Positions 36,124 through 45,389 of a DNA stretch of 64,000 nt are shown one piece after another. Position 1 is the first letter of the stretch; every line of letters starts with the position of its first letter. The stretch spans positions 1-64,000 of the forward strand of contig ONUH01000001.1 in NCBI GenBank assembly GCA_900321035.1. Reading direction: 5' to 3'. Under the pieces are notes generated by a model. The model searched no databases and had not been told where the DNA came from. It saw nothing but the letters and a program-made list of their open reading frames with translations. Source of the stretch: an uncultured Selenomonadales bacterium. GTDB taxonomy: Bacteria; Bacillota; Negativicutes; Selenomonadales; Selenomonadaceae. The position numbers and the translations under genes are program-made.

Positions 36124-37248
36124 TCACATACGCGGCATTCTGCCGCCTCCCATCCGCGGCTGCCCGCCGCCAGAAGACGTCTTTTTACCCGCCGCCTTGT
36201 AGCTGTTGACGACCTCGTCACCTTCGGAAAGGCCGTCCAAAATCTCAACGTATTCGTCACTGTATATACCCGTCGTGACCGACTGCTCCGTCGTGGAGCC
36301 GTCCGGCTGCGCGAGAATCACATAAGCGCCTTTGGAATTCGTCTTCAGCGCGGCAATCGGAAGCGCGAGCACGCCCGGCCGATCCGAGGTTGTTACCTCG
36401 ACTTGCGCTGTCATGCCCGGCAGAAGCAAACCATCCGGATCGTCCACATCCAGCGTCACATAATAATATACGACGCTGACCGAAGAGGACGATGATGAAG
36501 AAGTGGACGTCTCCCAGCTATTCGTCACATCCGTCTGGGATATTTTCGATACCGTAGCCGTGAAAGTGGATTTCGGGAACGCATCCACCGTGAACGTCGC
36601 TTTTTGTCCGACCCGCACGCTGCCAATATCCGTTTCGTCGATTTTTGCTCGAATCTGTTTCTTGGAAAGGTCGGCAATTCGCATGATGACCGTCGGATTG
36701 GAATTGCCCTGCACAGCCATCGTGCCCGGCGTCAAAGGCTCTCCGACAACCACGCCGTCCATCGGCGCGGTAATGACCGTCTCTGCGAGGTCTGACTCCG
36801 TGACGGAAAGCGCGCTGAGCGCCGTGTCATAATTGTATACGGCGTCCTCATACTCATCCTGCGTATCCGCGCCAATGCTGTAAAGATACGAAACGCGGTC
36901 GTATTTTGCCTTTGCGTTGATAACTTTGTATTGCGCCTGTTCGCGTTTTGCTTCATAATCCTTGCCGTCCAACGTTGCGACGGTCTGCCCCGCCGTCACG
37001 CGATCATTTTCCTTGACGAACACTGCACTGATACGAGCCGTGATTTTCGAGCTGACCTCGACCGAATCCACAGGACGAAGGGTTCCCGTCGCCGATACCG
37101 TGGACTTCAAATCCATTTTCTGTACTTTTACCGTTTCAATCTTCGCTTTCTCCGTCGCCGTCTGCTTGCTTTGGTACCACTGCCAGCCGCCGAAAGCCGC
37201 CGCCGCGACAACGAGGACGGCGACAGCCGCCTTTGCTATGCCTTTCAT
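36124..37248 (-). CDS. Periplasmic adaptor (MacA-like membrane fusion protein)
   Basis: Bridges the inner-membrane transporter and the outer-membrane channel. An N-terminal TM anchor (about 5-23), a barrel-sandwich hybrid (TGTLRPVDSVEVSSKITARI ... ITAPMDGVVV), a short helical hairpin, then beta-barrel and membrane-proximal domains (LLPGMTAQVEV) are visible. A run of seven serines (within TSTSSSSSSSVS) interrupts the beta-barrel, and the C-terminus is Gly, Arg and Met-rich. Length is 374 residues. ATG 37248 overlaps the tolC stop (ATGA); the longer frame lies inside tolC. Confidence 0.92.
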   Translation of the reverse strand: MKGIAKAAVAVLVVAAAAFGGWQWYQSKQTATEKAKIETVKVQKMDLKSTVSATGTLRPVDSVEVSSKITARISAVFVKENDRVTAGQTVATLDGKDYEAKREQAQYKVINAKAKYDRVSYLYSIGADTQDEYEDAVYNYDTALSALSVTESDLAETVITAPMDGVVVGEPLTPGTMAVQGNSNPTVIMRIADLSKKQIRAKIDETDIGSVRVGQKATFTVDAFPKSTFTATVSKISQTDVTNSWETSTSSSSSSSVSVVYYYVTLDVDDPDGLLLPGMTAQVEVTTSDRPGVLALPIAALKTNSKGAYVILAQPDGSTTEQSVTTGIYSDEYVEILDGLSEGDEVVNSYKAAGKKTSSGGGQPRMGGGRMPRM

Positions 37249-38726
37249 CTGCCACCCTTCCCCTCTCGCGCTTCCGCCGCTTCTTTCGCGGCTTGTTCCG
37301 CCCATTTCGCAGGCGTGTTCGCGTCGATAACTTCCTTAGCTCGGCGATAATCTGCCGAAGCCCGCGGCCCTTGCGGAACAATCCCCCGTTCCCTGAAGAA
37401 CGCTTCCCGCTCCGCCGTTCGTTCCGGATCGGCGACGCCCGGATCTTCGCCGAGTTCTAATCCCATGGCGTTTTCCACCGCCGCCTTGAACCGCGCGTAA
37501 TCGTACTGGGCGCTGTTGAAATTCAGCTCCGCCGTGGCCAGCGCCTCTTGGGAATCGATGATGTCCAGCAAGATACCTTGCCCTGCGCGGTATTTTTCAC
37601 TGGCAATATAGTAATCTTCCTCGGCCTCGCTGACTGCAGCCCGTGTCACGGCAAACCGCCGCTCCGCTTCGCGCATACTGTAATATAGCTGACGCACCGC
37701 AAAGCTGATGTCCTCTTTGTCCTTCAGCAGCGTCAGCTCCGCTTGATCGCGGGCCGTTTTCGCCTTATCCACGGCAGCTTCCGTTACGCCGCTGTCAAAA
37801 AGATTCCAACTCGCCGAAAGACCAACTTGATAATTGTGATTATGGTCCGATCCCGGATTGAATCGCTCGGACGCGCCCGTGGAAGCTGACAAACTCAGCG
37901 ACGGCAGATAACCCGCCCTCGCCGCTTTTATATCCAGTTCCCGCTGTTTCAAGTTGTAGACGTCGATGAGCAAATCCTTCCGATGCAGATACGCGTAATC
38001 TACGCAGGCGTCCATACCCGGATGGAATGGGACGAATTGGAAGTCCTCCGTCAGAATCAACTCTTCCTTTGCGTCAAGGCGGAGCAGATTCTTCAGCGTA
38101 AACATCTTGACTTCATAATCGTTTTCCGCCTTCAAAAGAAGCTGCTTCGCGTTCGTCAATTCCACCGAAGAGCGCAGCACATCAAGACGAGCCTTACTGC
38201 CCGCTACGAATAGCTGTTCCACATTCGTCAGATGCGCTTGATATTTCTCAACCGTTTCTTGGGCAATCTCGATTTTTTTCTGCGCCTCTAACACATTGTA
38301 ATACGTCTGAATGACCGACAGGCGCAAATTCTCCCTCTCGCGCTCCGTCTTGAGCCGCGCCGCGTCCACACCTATCTCTGCGCTCTCGATATTCGCTTGA
38401 TTCCTGCCGCCGTTATAGAGAGGCAGTCCAGCCCGCAGGGTAAGGGAGCCGTTGTCCTGCCGGGCTTCATTATTCGTTCTGCCGTCCGTCAAGCTGCCGC
38501 TCAATCCCAAGTCGAAGCTGTTCGCACCGCGCGCGCTTTTAAGAGCTGCCCGCGCCGTCTCCTCACCTTTCTCCGTGATACGGAGCGAGGTGTTCTGCGC
38601 CAGCGCAAGATCGACCGCCTCTTGTATCGAGAGTGCCGCCGTCTCGCCGATAGAGCCACCGCAGAATAACATCAGTCCCACTGCCAGAGCGGCCAGCTTT
38701 CCGCGTCCCCGTTTTTTCATCGTCAT
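37245..38726 (-). CDS. TolC-family outer membrane efflux channel
   Basis: A 493-residue TolC-like protein with a signal peptide (1-32). Two outer-membrane efflux repeats are visible (about 35-235 and 260-430), with long helical stretches such as KIEIAQETVEKYQAHLTNVE and the conserved AEEDYYIASEKYRAGQG. It forms the trimeric outer-membrane duct for the pump encoded downstream. Its presence is strong evidence for a diderm envelope. It is first in a four-gene operon whose first two members overlap by 4 nt. Confidence 0.93.
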   Translation of the reverse strand: MTMKKRGRGKLAALAVGLMLFCGGSIGETAALSIQEAVDLALAQNTSLRITEKGEETARAALKSARGANSFDLGLSGSLTDGRTNNEARQDNGSLTLRAGLPLYNGGRNQANIESAEIGVDAARLKTERERENLRLSVIQTYYNVLEAQKKIEIAQETVEKYQAHLTNVEQLFVAGSKARLDVLRSSVELTNAKQLLLKAENDYEVKMFTLKNLLRLDAKEELILTEDFQFVPFHPGMDACVDYAYLHRKDLLIDVYNLKQRELDIKAARAGYLPSLSLSASTGASERFNPGSDHNHNYQVGLSASWNLFDSGVTEAAVDKAKTARDQAELTLLKDKEDISFAVRQLYYSMREAERRFAVTRAAVSEAEEDYYIASEKYRAGQGILLDIIDSQEALATAELNFNSAQYDYARFKAAVENAMGLELGEDPGVADPERTAEREAFFRERGIVPQGPRASADYRRAKEVIDANTPAKWAEQAAKEAAEAREGKGGR

Positions 38727-38826
38727 TCACTTCCTTGCCATGATTCTTCCAGTGCCTTTCTTTATTTGCATCATAAAATTGCGCTTTTACACGCACATGA
38801 AAGAACAATTAAAAACCGATTAGAAA

Positions 38827-39291
38827 TCAATCGTCAGCGAAAGGATAATCTGCGCCGTACCAACCCGGTTTTCCGGCGACAGGATAAATCAACCCTTTTT
38901 CAGTCAACCCTTCAATGTGGCCTTGAATATCTTCCGCGTTCTTTTCCGTCATAATGGAAAGGAGTCCCATCGCGCCGCCCGATAGTTCCGTCTGCCCATA
39001 CCCACGCACATACTCGAACACGACGCGATCCACTTCGTCCGCCAAATACTTTTCTTCAAAAGCTTCCTCTGTCATCGCGGCTGCCTCCGCCATCACCCGC
39101 TTCGTTTCCTCGCGATAGGTTTGTGCTGCTTCCTCCGGCAAATCGCCTGTCGACCATGCGGTTATAAGTTCCTTGCGGCACGACGCACAAACCGCAAACA
39201 TCGCCGCGCCGTCTTCCCGCGCGATGACCTCCACACTATCTCGCCCGCCGCAGAAGATGCACGCGCACTCTTCCGTCGCCCTACTTTTCAT
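38827..39291 (-). CDS. Zinc-ribbon protein, unknown
   Basis: A 154-residue protein that I do not recognise. CIFCGG (residues 11-16) and CASCRK (about 35-40) form a CxxC pair suited to a zinc ribbon, followed by an acidic helical region and a C-terminal stretch (VFEYVRGYGQTELSGGAMG, then a segment ending GLIYPVAGKPGWYG) that looks like a winged-helix domain. The composition suggests a cytosolic regulator or adaptor. It lies between the tolC operon and the activase gene, transcribed the same way. Function unknown. Confidence 0.65.
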   Translation of the reverse strand: MKSRATEECACIFCGGRDSVEVIAREDGAAMFAVCASCRKELITAWSTGDLPEEAAQTYREETKRVMAEAAAMTEEAFEEKYLADEVDRVVFEYVRGYGQTELSGGAMGLLSIMTEKNAEDIQGHIEGLTEKGLIYPVAGKPGWYGADYPFADD

Positions 39292-39360
39292 TTCATATCA
39301 CCTCAATAAAGATACATTTGTATCATACACCATTCCGCAGTCGAAGAAAATATGCACAAG

Positions 39361-39399
39361 AAAAAAAGCGGCCCATGGAATTCATCCTTGTGCCGCTTT
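39361..39399 (-). terminator. Terminator after activase gene
   Basis: AAAGCGGC/GCCGCTTT arms with a 19-nt loop, followed on the minus strand by T7, about 20 nt after the activase stop. Confidence 0.85.
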
Positions 39400-39417
39400 A
39401 TCTCTTTCCGAACATCT

Positions 39418-42400
39418 TTATCCCGCGTGATGCGCCTCTCCTGCATGTTCCGGCGCCTTTTCCCGTGCGACGGACAACATCAGCTTGATCCGGTTGACTT
39501 GGTTGACTTCGCTGGCGCCGGCGTCACAATCGAGCGCAATGATATTGCTGTCCGGATAGCGTTCTCGAAGCGCGTGCATGACGCCTTTGCCCGTAATATG
39601 ATTCGGCAGGCAGCCGAAAGGCTGGAGGCAGACGATATTCGGCACGCCGCGTTCGGCAAGTTCCATCATTTCGCCGGTCAGGAACCAGCCCTCGCCCGCC
39701 ATGTTGCCGAGCGATACCTGCCGACTCGCAAGCGCCGCCAATTCCTTGATTGTCGACGGCGGTTCGAAACGTCGGCTCTTTTTCAACTCGTCCGCCATGG
39801 GATGACGGAAAAATTCCAGCATCTGAATGGAAAATTCCGCTTTCCAACGCTTAATGCGCCCGCCTGCCAAGAGTTTTCGCTTCACAATGTCGTCATAAGC
39901 CATATACTCCATAAAGTTCAGAAGATCTGGCATGACAACTTCCGCGCCTTCGTCCGCCAAAAGGTCTTCCAAGTGATTGTTCGCCAGCGGATGATATTTG
40001 ACGAGGATCTCGCCGACGATGCCGACTTTCGGCTTCCAAAGCGTATCGTCAATAGGCAGCATGTCAAAATCGTGGACAATCTGCCGCAGATTCCGCCGAT
40101 ATTTGAAGAAGCTGCCGTCGATCAGCTCCGCTTTGACGCGCTCCACCCACGCTCGATAAAGACGTTCCGTTGAACCCTGCTCTAACTCGTAAGGCTTTAC
40201 GCGATTTGTAACACGCATCAACAAGTCGCCATAGACAACAGCTTTGACAATATCAGTATAACAGCTCTGCGTCATGACGAAATCATCCGTCTCACTCTCG
40301 CGTCCCATGAAAGCAAACGCAGGCACCTGTCCGTATCCGGCGTCGTTCAGCGCAGTGCGCATCAGATTCAGATAATTCGTCGCACGACACGCGCCGCAAG
40401 TCTGAAACAGCATGATTGCCGTCTTGTCCGGCTCACAAGTGCCCGAACGAAGCACAGAAAGCATTTGCCCGATGACGACGATGGCCGGATAGCACATATC
40501 GTTATTCACATAGCGAAGTCCGATCTCGATTGCCTTGCGGTCCGGTGTTTTGGGAATCAGCAGCCGATAGCCATAGGCTCGAAATACCGTTTCCAAAAGC
40601 TCGAAATGGATTGGAGACATCTGCGGTGCAAGAATCGTATGCGTTTCTTTTTGGTCGTGCGTAAAATGCGGGCGTTCCTTTCGCCGCATCGGCTCGTACG
40701 GCTCGCATTCCCTGCGCGCGAGCGCCGCCATCAGTGAACGAACGCGAATACGCGCAGCGCCAAGATTGGATACCTCGTCAAGTTTAATCATCGTGTAGAG
40801 GCGATGATGCGCTTCCAGGATTTCTTTGACCTGCCCGGTCGTAATCGCATCCAATCCACAACCGAAAGAGCTAAGCTGCACGAGCGCGATATTGTCATGA
40901 CTCGCAGCAAAGCTGGCGGCATGATAAAGCCGTGCATGATAGCTCCACTGATTCACAATGCCCAAAGTATCATGACTATCCACCGGAATACGATAAACCA
41001 TATCCTCAGAAAGAACGGGAAGCCCGTAGGATTGAATCATTTCCGGAATGCCATGGTTGATCTCCGGATCGATATGATAGGGCCGCCCAGCGAGGAGGAT
41101 TGCAGGCAAATGCTCGCGCTCGACCAAATCGAGGATTTTTTTGCCATAGGCGCGCACATCCTCCTTATAATGCGACAATTCCGCATAGGCGGCTTCAATC
41201 GCCTGAACGAGCTCCTTCTTGCCGATATGCTCCTCAGCCAATTCTTCAGACAACCGCTCAATCATGCGCTTTTTATCGTAAATCGGCAAAAACGGCTGCA
41301 GGAATTGCACGCCCTTCTCTTTCAGCACATCCATATTGCCGCGAATATTTTCCGCGTAAGAAGCAACCACAGGGCAATTAAAATGGTCGTCCGAAGGATG
41401 CTCCTTGTCCTCCATATTGTAAGGGATGCACGGATAGAATATTTTCGGCACGCCCCGCTCGACAAGGTCGACAATATGCCCATGGACAAGCTTCGCCGGA
41501 TAGCAAAGCGAATCCGACGGCACCGTCTCCATGCCGCGATAGTAAGTGCGCACGGAAGTCTTGCCCGACAAAACGACCTCATAGCCGAGCTTCGTGAAGA
41601 AAGTGAACCAAAACGGATAATCCTCGTACATATTGAGCACACGCGGAATTCCGATTTTTCCCCGCTTCGCATCTGTCACAGGCTGATAATAATCAAAGAG
41701 CCTCTCGTATTTATATTGGTAAATGCTCGGGGCCTTATGTTCGGACCGTTGCTTCCCGATGCCGCGCTCGCAACGGTTGCCGGAATAATATTTGCCGCCG
41801 TCAGAAAACGTAGACGCGGTAATCAGGCACTGGTTGCCGCATCCTTTGCAGCGATAGGAATTTGTCTCCACCGAGAACGCATCCAGCGCGTCAGGAGAAA
41901 GTATCGAAGACGATTCTCCTCCGCTCTCCAATGCAAGAATCGCCGCGCCGTATGCGCCCATGACGCCCGCGATGTCCGGACGAATCACGTCGCGCTGCAA
42001 GAGCACTTCTATCGCACGAAGAACCGCGTCATTGTAAAAGGTTCCCCCCTGCACGACGATATGCGCGCCAAGAGACTCCACGTCGCGAAGCTGCATGACC
42101 TTGAACAGTGCGTTCTTGATGACCGAAATCGCAATACCTGCTGATATATCGCTGACGGACGCGCCTTCTTTTTGCGCCTGCTTGACGCGGGAGTTCATAA
42201 AAACCGTGCAGCGCGTCCCAAGGTCGACAGGCTCGCGCGAATCGATGGCTTTCGCGGCAAATTCTTCCGTCGTCATCGAAAGCCCCTGCGCGAAATTTTG
42301 GATAAAAGAACCGCAGCCCGCCGAGCATGCCTCATTCAATGTGATATTACCGATGCTGCCTTGATGCACGAAAAAGCATTTCATATCCTGCCCGCCGATG

Positions 42401-43659
42401 TCAAGCACGAAGCTTACCTCAGGACAAAATTCCTGCGCCGCACGCAGATGGGCAAACGTCTCCACCTCTCCGCCGTCGGCGTGGATTGCCGCCTTGACAA
42501 TGCCTTCGCCATAACCCGTCGTCATCACCGACGCGATGTACTGACCGGGCCGCATTTCAGCGTAAAACGAGCGCAATTCTTTGATGACCGCTTGCAAAGG
42601 CAATCCTTCGTTACTGCCGTAAGCCGTGTATAAAAGTTCCTTGTCTTTCCCGATAACGGCAAGCTTCGTCGTCGTCGAGCCTGCGTCAATACCAATGTAT
42701 AACGGGCCGCGATATTCCGGAAGATTGCCTCTCGGCACGCAGTCTTTGTCATGGCGCGCGCGAAACGCTTCATACTCCGCCGCGTCATGAAACAATACAA
42801 ACGTCGAGGAGCGCGTCTGCAGCGCCGCGTCCTCTTTCGCGCAGTCAATACTTTTCGACAAACGGCAAAAATCCATATCCTCGCCTTCGGTGGAAAGCGC
42901 GGCGCCCATCGCCACAAAATAGCAGCCGTTTTCGACCGGCATGACTTCGTCCGGCGTCAGTTTCAGCGTCTCAATAAAACGCTTACGAAGCTCGGACAGG
43001 AAATAAAGCGGCCCGCCCAAAAATGCGATATGCCCACTAATCGGACGCCCCTGCGCCAGATTGCCAATGGTCTGGTTGACCACCGCCTGGAAAATCGAAA
43101 GCGCGATGTCGGCTTTCTCCACACCGTCGTTAATCAGCGCTTGGATATCCGTTTTCGCGAACACGCCGCAACGGGACGCAATCGTGTAAATCTGCCGCCC
43201 TTTTTCCGCCAGCGCATTAAGTCCCAACGCGTCCGTCGAAAGAAGCGCCGCCATGTGATCGATGAAAGAACCGGTTCCGCCTGCGCATACACCGTTCATC
43301 CGCTGCTCCGACGCGCCGCCGAAATACGTGATTTTCGCATCCTCTCCGCCGAGTTCCACCGCCGTGTCCGTCTGTGGAATCAGCGACTTCACCGCCGACG
43401 CGCAGGCAATGACTTCCTGCACGAAAGGAAGCCCGACGCGCTGTGCAATGCCCATGCCCGCCGAACCCGTCAGGGCAAAGGAAAAACGCTGCGAGCCCAC
43501 AACGTCTCGCAGCGCCGACAAATTCTCATGCAATGCCTTGCTGATTTCCGAAAAATGGCGCGCATATTTTTTATAAACGATTTCTTTCGCCTGATTCAAC
43601 ACGACGACCTTGATCGTCGTCGAGCCTATGTCAATACCAACGCTTAAAGCCGAAGCCAA
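39418..43659 (-). CDS. Giant 2-hydroxyacyl-CoA dehydratase activase fusion
   Basis: A 1413-residue protein built from two ASKHA ATPase domains of the BadF/BadG/HgdC type (VGIDIGSTTIKVVV near residue 7; IGIDAGSTTTKLAV near 321), each with a cysteine motif for the bridging [4Fe-4S] cluster (NGVCAGGTGSF; NEACSAGCGSF), then a Cys cluster (CKGCGNQC), a DUF2229-like middle region and a C-terminal part resembling HgdB dehydratase subunits (QTCGACRATNY, GEILVKYHPLANN). Related activases use ATP to push one electron into a 2-hydroxyacyl-CoA dehydratase. I placed the start at TTG 43659, behind GCAGGGG. No separate hgdAB genes are nearby; the substrate is unknown. Confidence 0.9.
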   Translation of the reverse strand: MASALSVGIDIGSTTIKVVVLNQAKEIVYKKYARHFSEISKALHENLSALRDVVGSQRFSFALTGSAGMGIAQRVGLPFVQEVIACASAVKSLIPQTDTAVELGGEDAKITYFGGASEQRMNGVCAGGTGSFIDHMAALLSTDALGLNALAEKGRQIYTIASRCGVFAKTDIQALINDGVEKADIALSIFQAVVNQTIGNLAQGRPISGHIAFLGGPLYFLSELRKRFIETLKLTPDEVMPVENGCYFVAMGAALSTEGEDMDFCRLSKSIDCAKEDAALQTRSSTFVLFHDAAEYEAFRARHDKDCVPRGNLPEYRGPLYIGIDAGSTTTKLAVIGKDKELLYTAYGSNEGLPLQAVIKELRSFYAEMRPGQYIASVMTTGYGEGIVKAAIHADGGEVETFAHLRAAQEFCPEVSFVLDIGGQDMKCFFVHQGSIGNITLNEACSAGCGSFIQNFAQGLSMTTEEFAAKAIDSREPVDLGTRCTVFMNSRVKQAQKEGASVSDISAGIAISVIKNALFKVMQLRDVESLGAHIVVQGGTFYNDAVLRAIEVLLQRDVIRPDIAGVMGAYGAAILALESGGESSSILSPDALDAFSVETNSYRCKGCGNQCLITASTFSDGGKYYSGNRCERGIGKQRSEHKAPSIYQYKYERLFDYYQPVTDAKRGKIGIPRVLNMYEDYPFWFTFFTKLGYEVVLSGKTSVRTYYRGMETVPSDSLCYPAKLVHGHIVDLVERGVPKIFYPCIPYNMEDKEHPSDDHFNCPVVASYAENIRGNMDVLKEKGVQFLQPFLPIYDKKRMIERLSEELAEEHIGKKELVQAIEAAYAELSHYKEDVRAYGKKILDLVEREHLPAILLAGRPYHIDPEINHGIPEMIQSYGLPVLSEDMVYRIPVDSHDTLGIVNQWSYHARLYHAASFAASHDNIALVQLSSFGCGLDAITTGQVKEILEAHHRLYTMIKLDEVSNLGAARIRVRSLMAALARRECEPYEPMRRKERPHFTHDQKETHTILAPQMSPIHFELLETVFRAYGYRLLIPKTPDRKAIEIGLRYVNNDMCYPAIVVIGQMLSVLRSGTCEPDKTAIMLFQTCGACRATNYLNLMRTALNDAGYGQVPAFAFMGRESETDDFVMTQSCYTDIVKAVVYGDLLMRVTNRVKPYELEQGSTERLYRAWVERVKAELIDGSFFKYRRNLRQIVHDFDMLPIDDTLWKPKVGIVGEILVKYHPLANNHLEDLLADEGAEVVMPDLLNFMEYMAYDDIVKRKLLAGGRIKRWKAEFSIQMLEFFRHPMADELKKSRRFEPPSTIKELAALASRQVSLGNMAGEGWFLTGEMMELAERGVPNIVCLQPFGCLPNHITGKGVMHALRERYPDSNIIALDCDAGASEVNQVNRIKLMLSVAREKAPEHAGEAHHAG

Positions 43660-43677
43660 ACCCCTGCACCACCTAAA

Positions 43678-43696
43678 GGAAACGACTGTCGTTTCC
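43678..43696. repeat. Perfect 19-bp palindrome before activase gene
   Basis: GGAAACGAC and GTCGTTTCC (9 bp each) surround a single T. It lies between the likely -10 (TATAAT near 43729-43734, minus strand) and the activase ribosome site. It could be an operator or a 5' mRNA stem; the tight loop favours a DNA-binding site. Confidence 0.6.
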
Positions 43697-43752
43697 AAAA
43701 ATGAACTGCCTTCATATTCTATCAGTATTATATACCATAACAGCCGCAAACT

Positions 43753-44586
43753 TCAAGAGACGTCGATTGCCGATTTGAGTACAAACTCCTCCGGCAGCTC
43801 GTACCAAGCTACGTCGTAATCCACCCGCACAAGACAAAGGCCACAGGCAGGAGCGGTGGCACTGGCGCGCTGACGATCTTTCGCCGCCAGTATCGACGCA
43901 AAATCCTCAGAAGAGATAGTTCCCCTGCCGACGTCTGCCAAAGTACCGACAATATTCCGTACCATGTGATAGAGAAATCCATCCGCCGCAAAGATAAGCA
44001 CGAGTTCACGACCGTCCCGCTTACACTCCGCACACTTCATCGTGCGGACAGGCGACATCGGTGCGCCGCCTGCCGCGCGAAACGACGAAAAATCATGTGT
44101 GCCCAACAGATCCGTCATCGCCATCTCCATCGCAGTCGTATCAAGCGGCTGCCGGATATGCCAGGCATAGCGGCAACAAAAAGGGTTCGGCGTCTCTCCC
44201 GTCAGAATGCGATAACAATATGTTTTTTCACGCGCCGAATGAAGTGCGCTGAAATCCCTATCTGCCTCGAAAGCGCGGCGTACAACAATATCCGGCGGCA
44301 AAAGACTGTTTACTGCTCGTGGTACCCGTTCGACAGGAATCGTCCCGTCCGTGAAAAAATTAACGACTTGGCCCGCCGCGTGAACGCCAGCATCCGTACG
44401 CCCGGCCGCCGCCAACTCCACCGCGTCGCCGAAAACACGCGAGAGCGCTTCTTCCAGCACATTCTGCACTGCAACGACAGGCGGCGTTTGCCGTTGAAAT
44501 CCATGATAGTCCGTTCCGTCGTAAGCAACGAGCAGGCAAATATTCCGCGCTCGCCGCTTCATTTCTTCTTTATGCTCGCGCTTCAT
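43753..44586 (-). CDS. truA: tRNA pseudouridine synthase A
   Basis: Makes pseudouridine at positions 38-40 of tRNA anticodon arms. The sequence has VAYDGTDYHGFQRQ, the catalytic Asp in AGRTDAGVHA, and the conserved FSALHSAREKTYCYRI and FLYHMVRNIVGTL segments. Length is 277 residues. The ATG overlaps the ecfT stop (TAATG); a second ATG nine codons in is also possible. As in many Firmicutes it follows ecfA1-ecfA2-ecfT. Confidence 0.96.
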   Translation of the reverse strand: MKREHKEEMKRRARNICLLVAYDGTDYHGFQRQTPPVVAVQNVLEEALSRVFGDAVELAAAGRTDAGVHAAGQVVNFFTDGTIPVERVPRAVNSLLPPDIVVRRAFEADRDFSALHSAREKTYCYRILTGETPNPFCCRYAWHIRQPLDTTAMEMAMTDLLGTHDFSSFRAAGGAPMSPVRTMKCAECKRDGRELVLIFAADGFLYHMVRNIVGTLADVGRGTISSEDFASILAAKDRQRASATAPACGLCLVRVDYDVAWYELPEEFVLKSAIDVS

Positions 44587-45389
44587 TAGATGCCCGCCGC
44601 TTTCATCGCACCCATCACTGCAAGCAAGAACGCCGTCGCTCCCGCCGCCGCGTAATCTACGCCGCCGACATGAAGCTCTTTCATTCGTGTGCGGCCCTCG
44701 CCGCCCCGATAACAGCGTGCTTCCATAGCCGTCGCCAACTCATCCGCCCGACGAAACGACGAAATGAACAGCGGTACCAAAATCGGTATAAGATGCCGTA
44801 CGCGTTTTAATGCGTTCCCAGTCGAAAAATCCGCGCCGCGGGACTGCTGCGCTTTCATGATCGTATCCGTTTCCTCAATCAACGTCGGTACGAAGCGAAG
44901 CGCGATTGTCATCATCATCGCCAATTCATGCGCCGGAACGCCGACGGCTTTCAGCGGACGCAAAAGCCGCTCCATGCCGTCCGTCAGCGAAAGCGGCGAC
45001 GTCGTAAACGTTAAAAGCGACGAAAACAGGATCAAAAGCGCCAGCCGCAAACAAAGGAAGAACCCCCGCGTCAAACCTTCTTTTGTCATATCAAAAATCC
45101 AAAAATGGAAAAACACTTCACCCGGCGTCGCACAAAGGTGGATCAGAAATGTAAACGCGAGAATCCACCAAAGCGGCTTCAGCGATTTCAAATACATGGA
45201 CAGAGGAACGCCCGACGAAACCGCCAACGCAACGGCAAGTACCGTCAACACTGCATACCCGCCCGGCGTGTCGAATACGAAAATCGCCGCCATCAACACG
45301 AGCAAAAGCAAGAGTTTTGCTCGTGGATCCATTCGGTGCAACGCAGACGTCCCCGGAAAAAACTGTCCGATTGTAATATCCGTCAGCAC
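44586..45389 (-). CDS. ecfT: ECF transporter transmembrane subunit EcfT
   Basis: The shared T-component of energy-coupling-factor vitamin transporters, which couples the two ATPases to substrate-specific S-components encoded elsewhere. The 267-residue protein has several TM segments, the start IGQFFPGTSALHRMDPRAKL, and the coupling-helix motif around QQSRGAD and EARCYRGG. The start is GTG 45389, overlapping the upstream ATPase by 7 nt. Confidence 0.95.
   Translation of the reverse strand: MLTDITIGQFFPGTSALHRMDPRAKLLLLLVLMAAIFVFDTPGGYAVLTVLAVALAVSSGVPLSMYLKSLKPLWWILAFTFLIHLCATPGEVFFHFWIFDMTKEGLTRGFFLCLRLALLILFSSLLTFTTSPLSLTDGMERLLRPLKAVGVPAHELAMMMTIALRFVPTLIEETDTIMKAQQSRGADFSTGNALKRVRHLIPILVPLFISSFRRADELATAMEARCYRGGEGRTRMKELHVGGVDYAAAGATAFLLAVMGAMKAAGI

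Noticed and set aside
40804-42144. 446-residue plus-strand open frame inside the activase gene
   Set aside because: Antisense shadow with low-complexity Arg, His and Asn composition; the opposite frame has clear family motifs throughout.
42751-43647. 298-residue plus-strand open frame inside the activase gene
   Set aside because: Same reason: antisense to the conserved ATPase domain, with no start signal.
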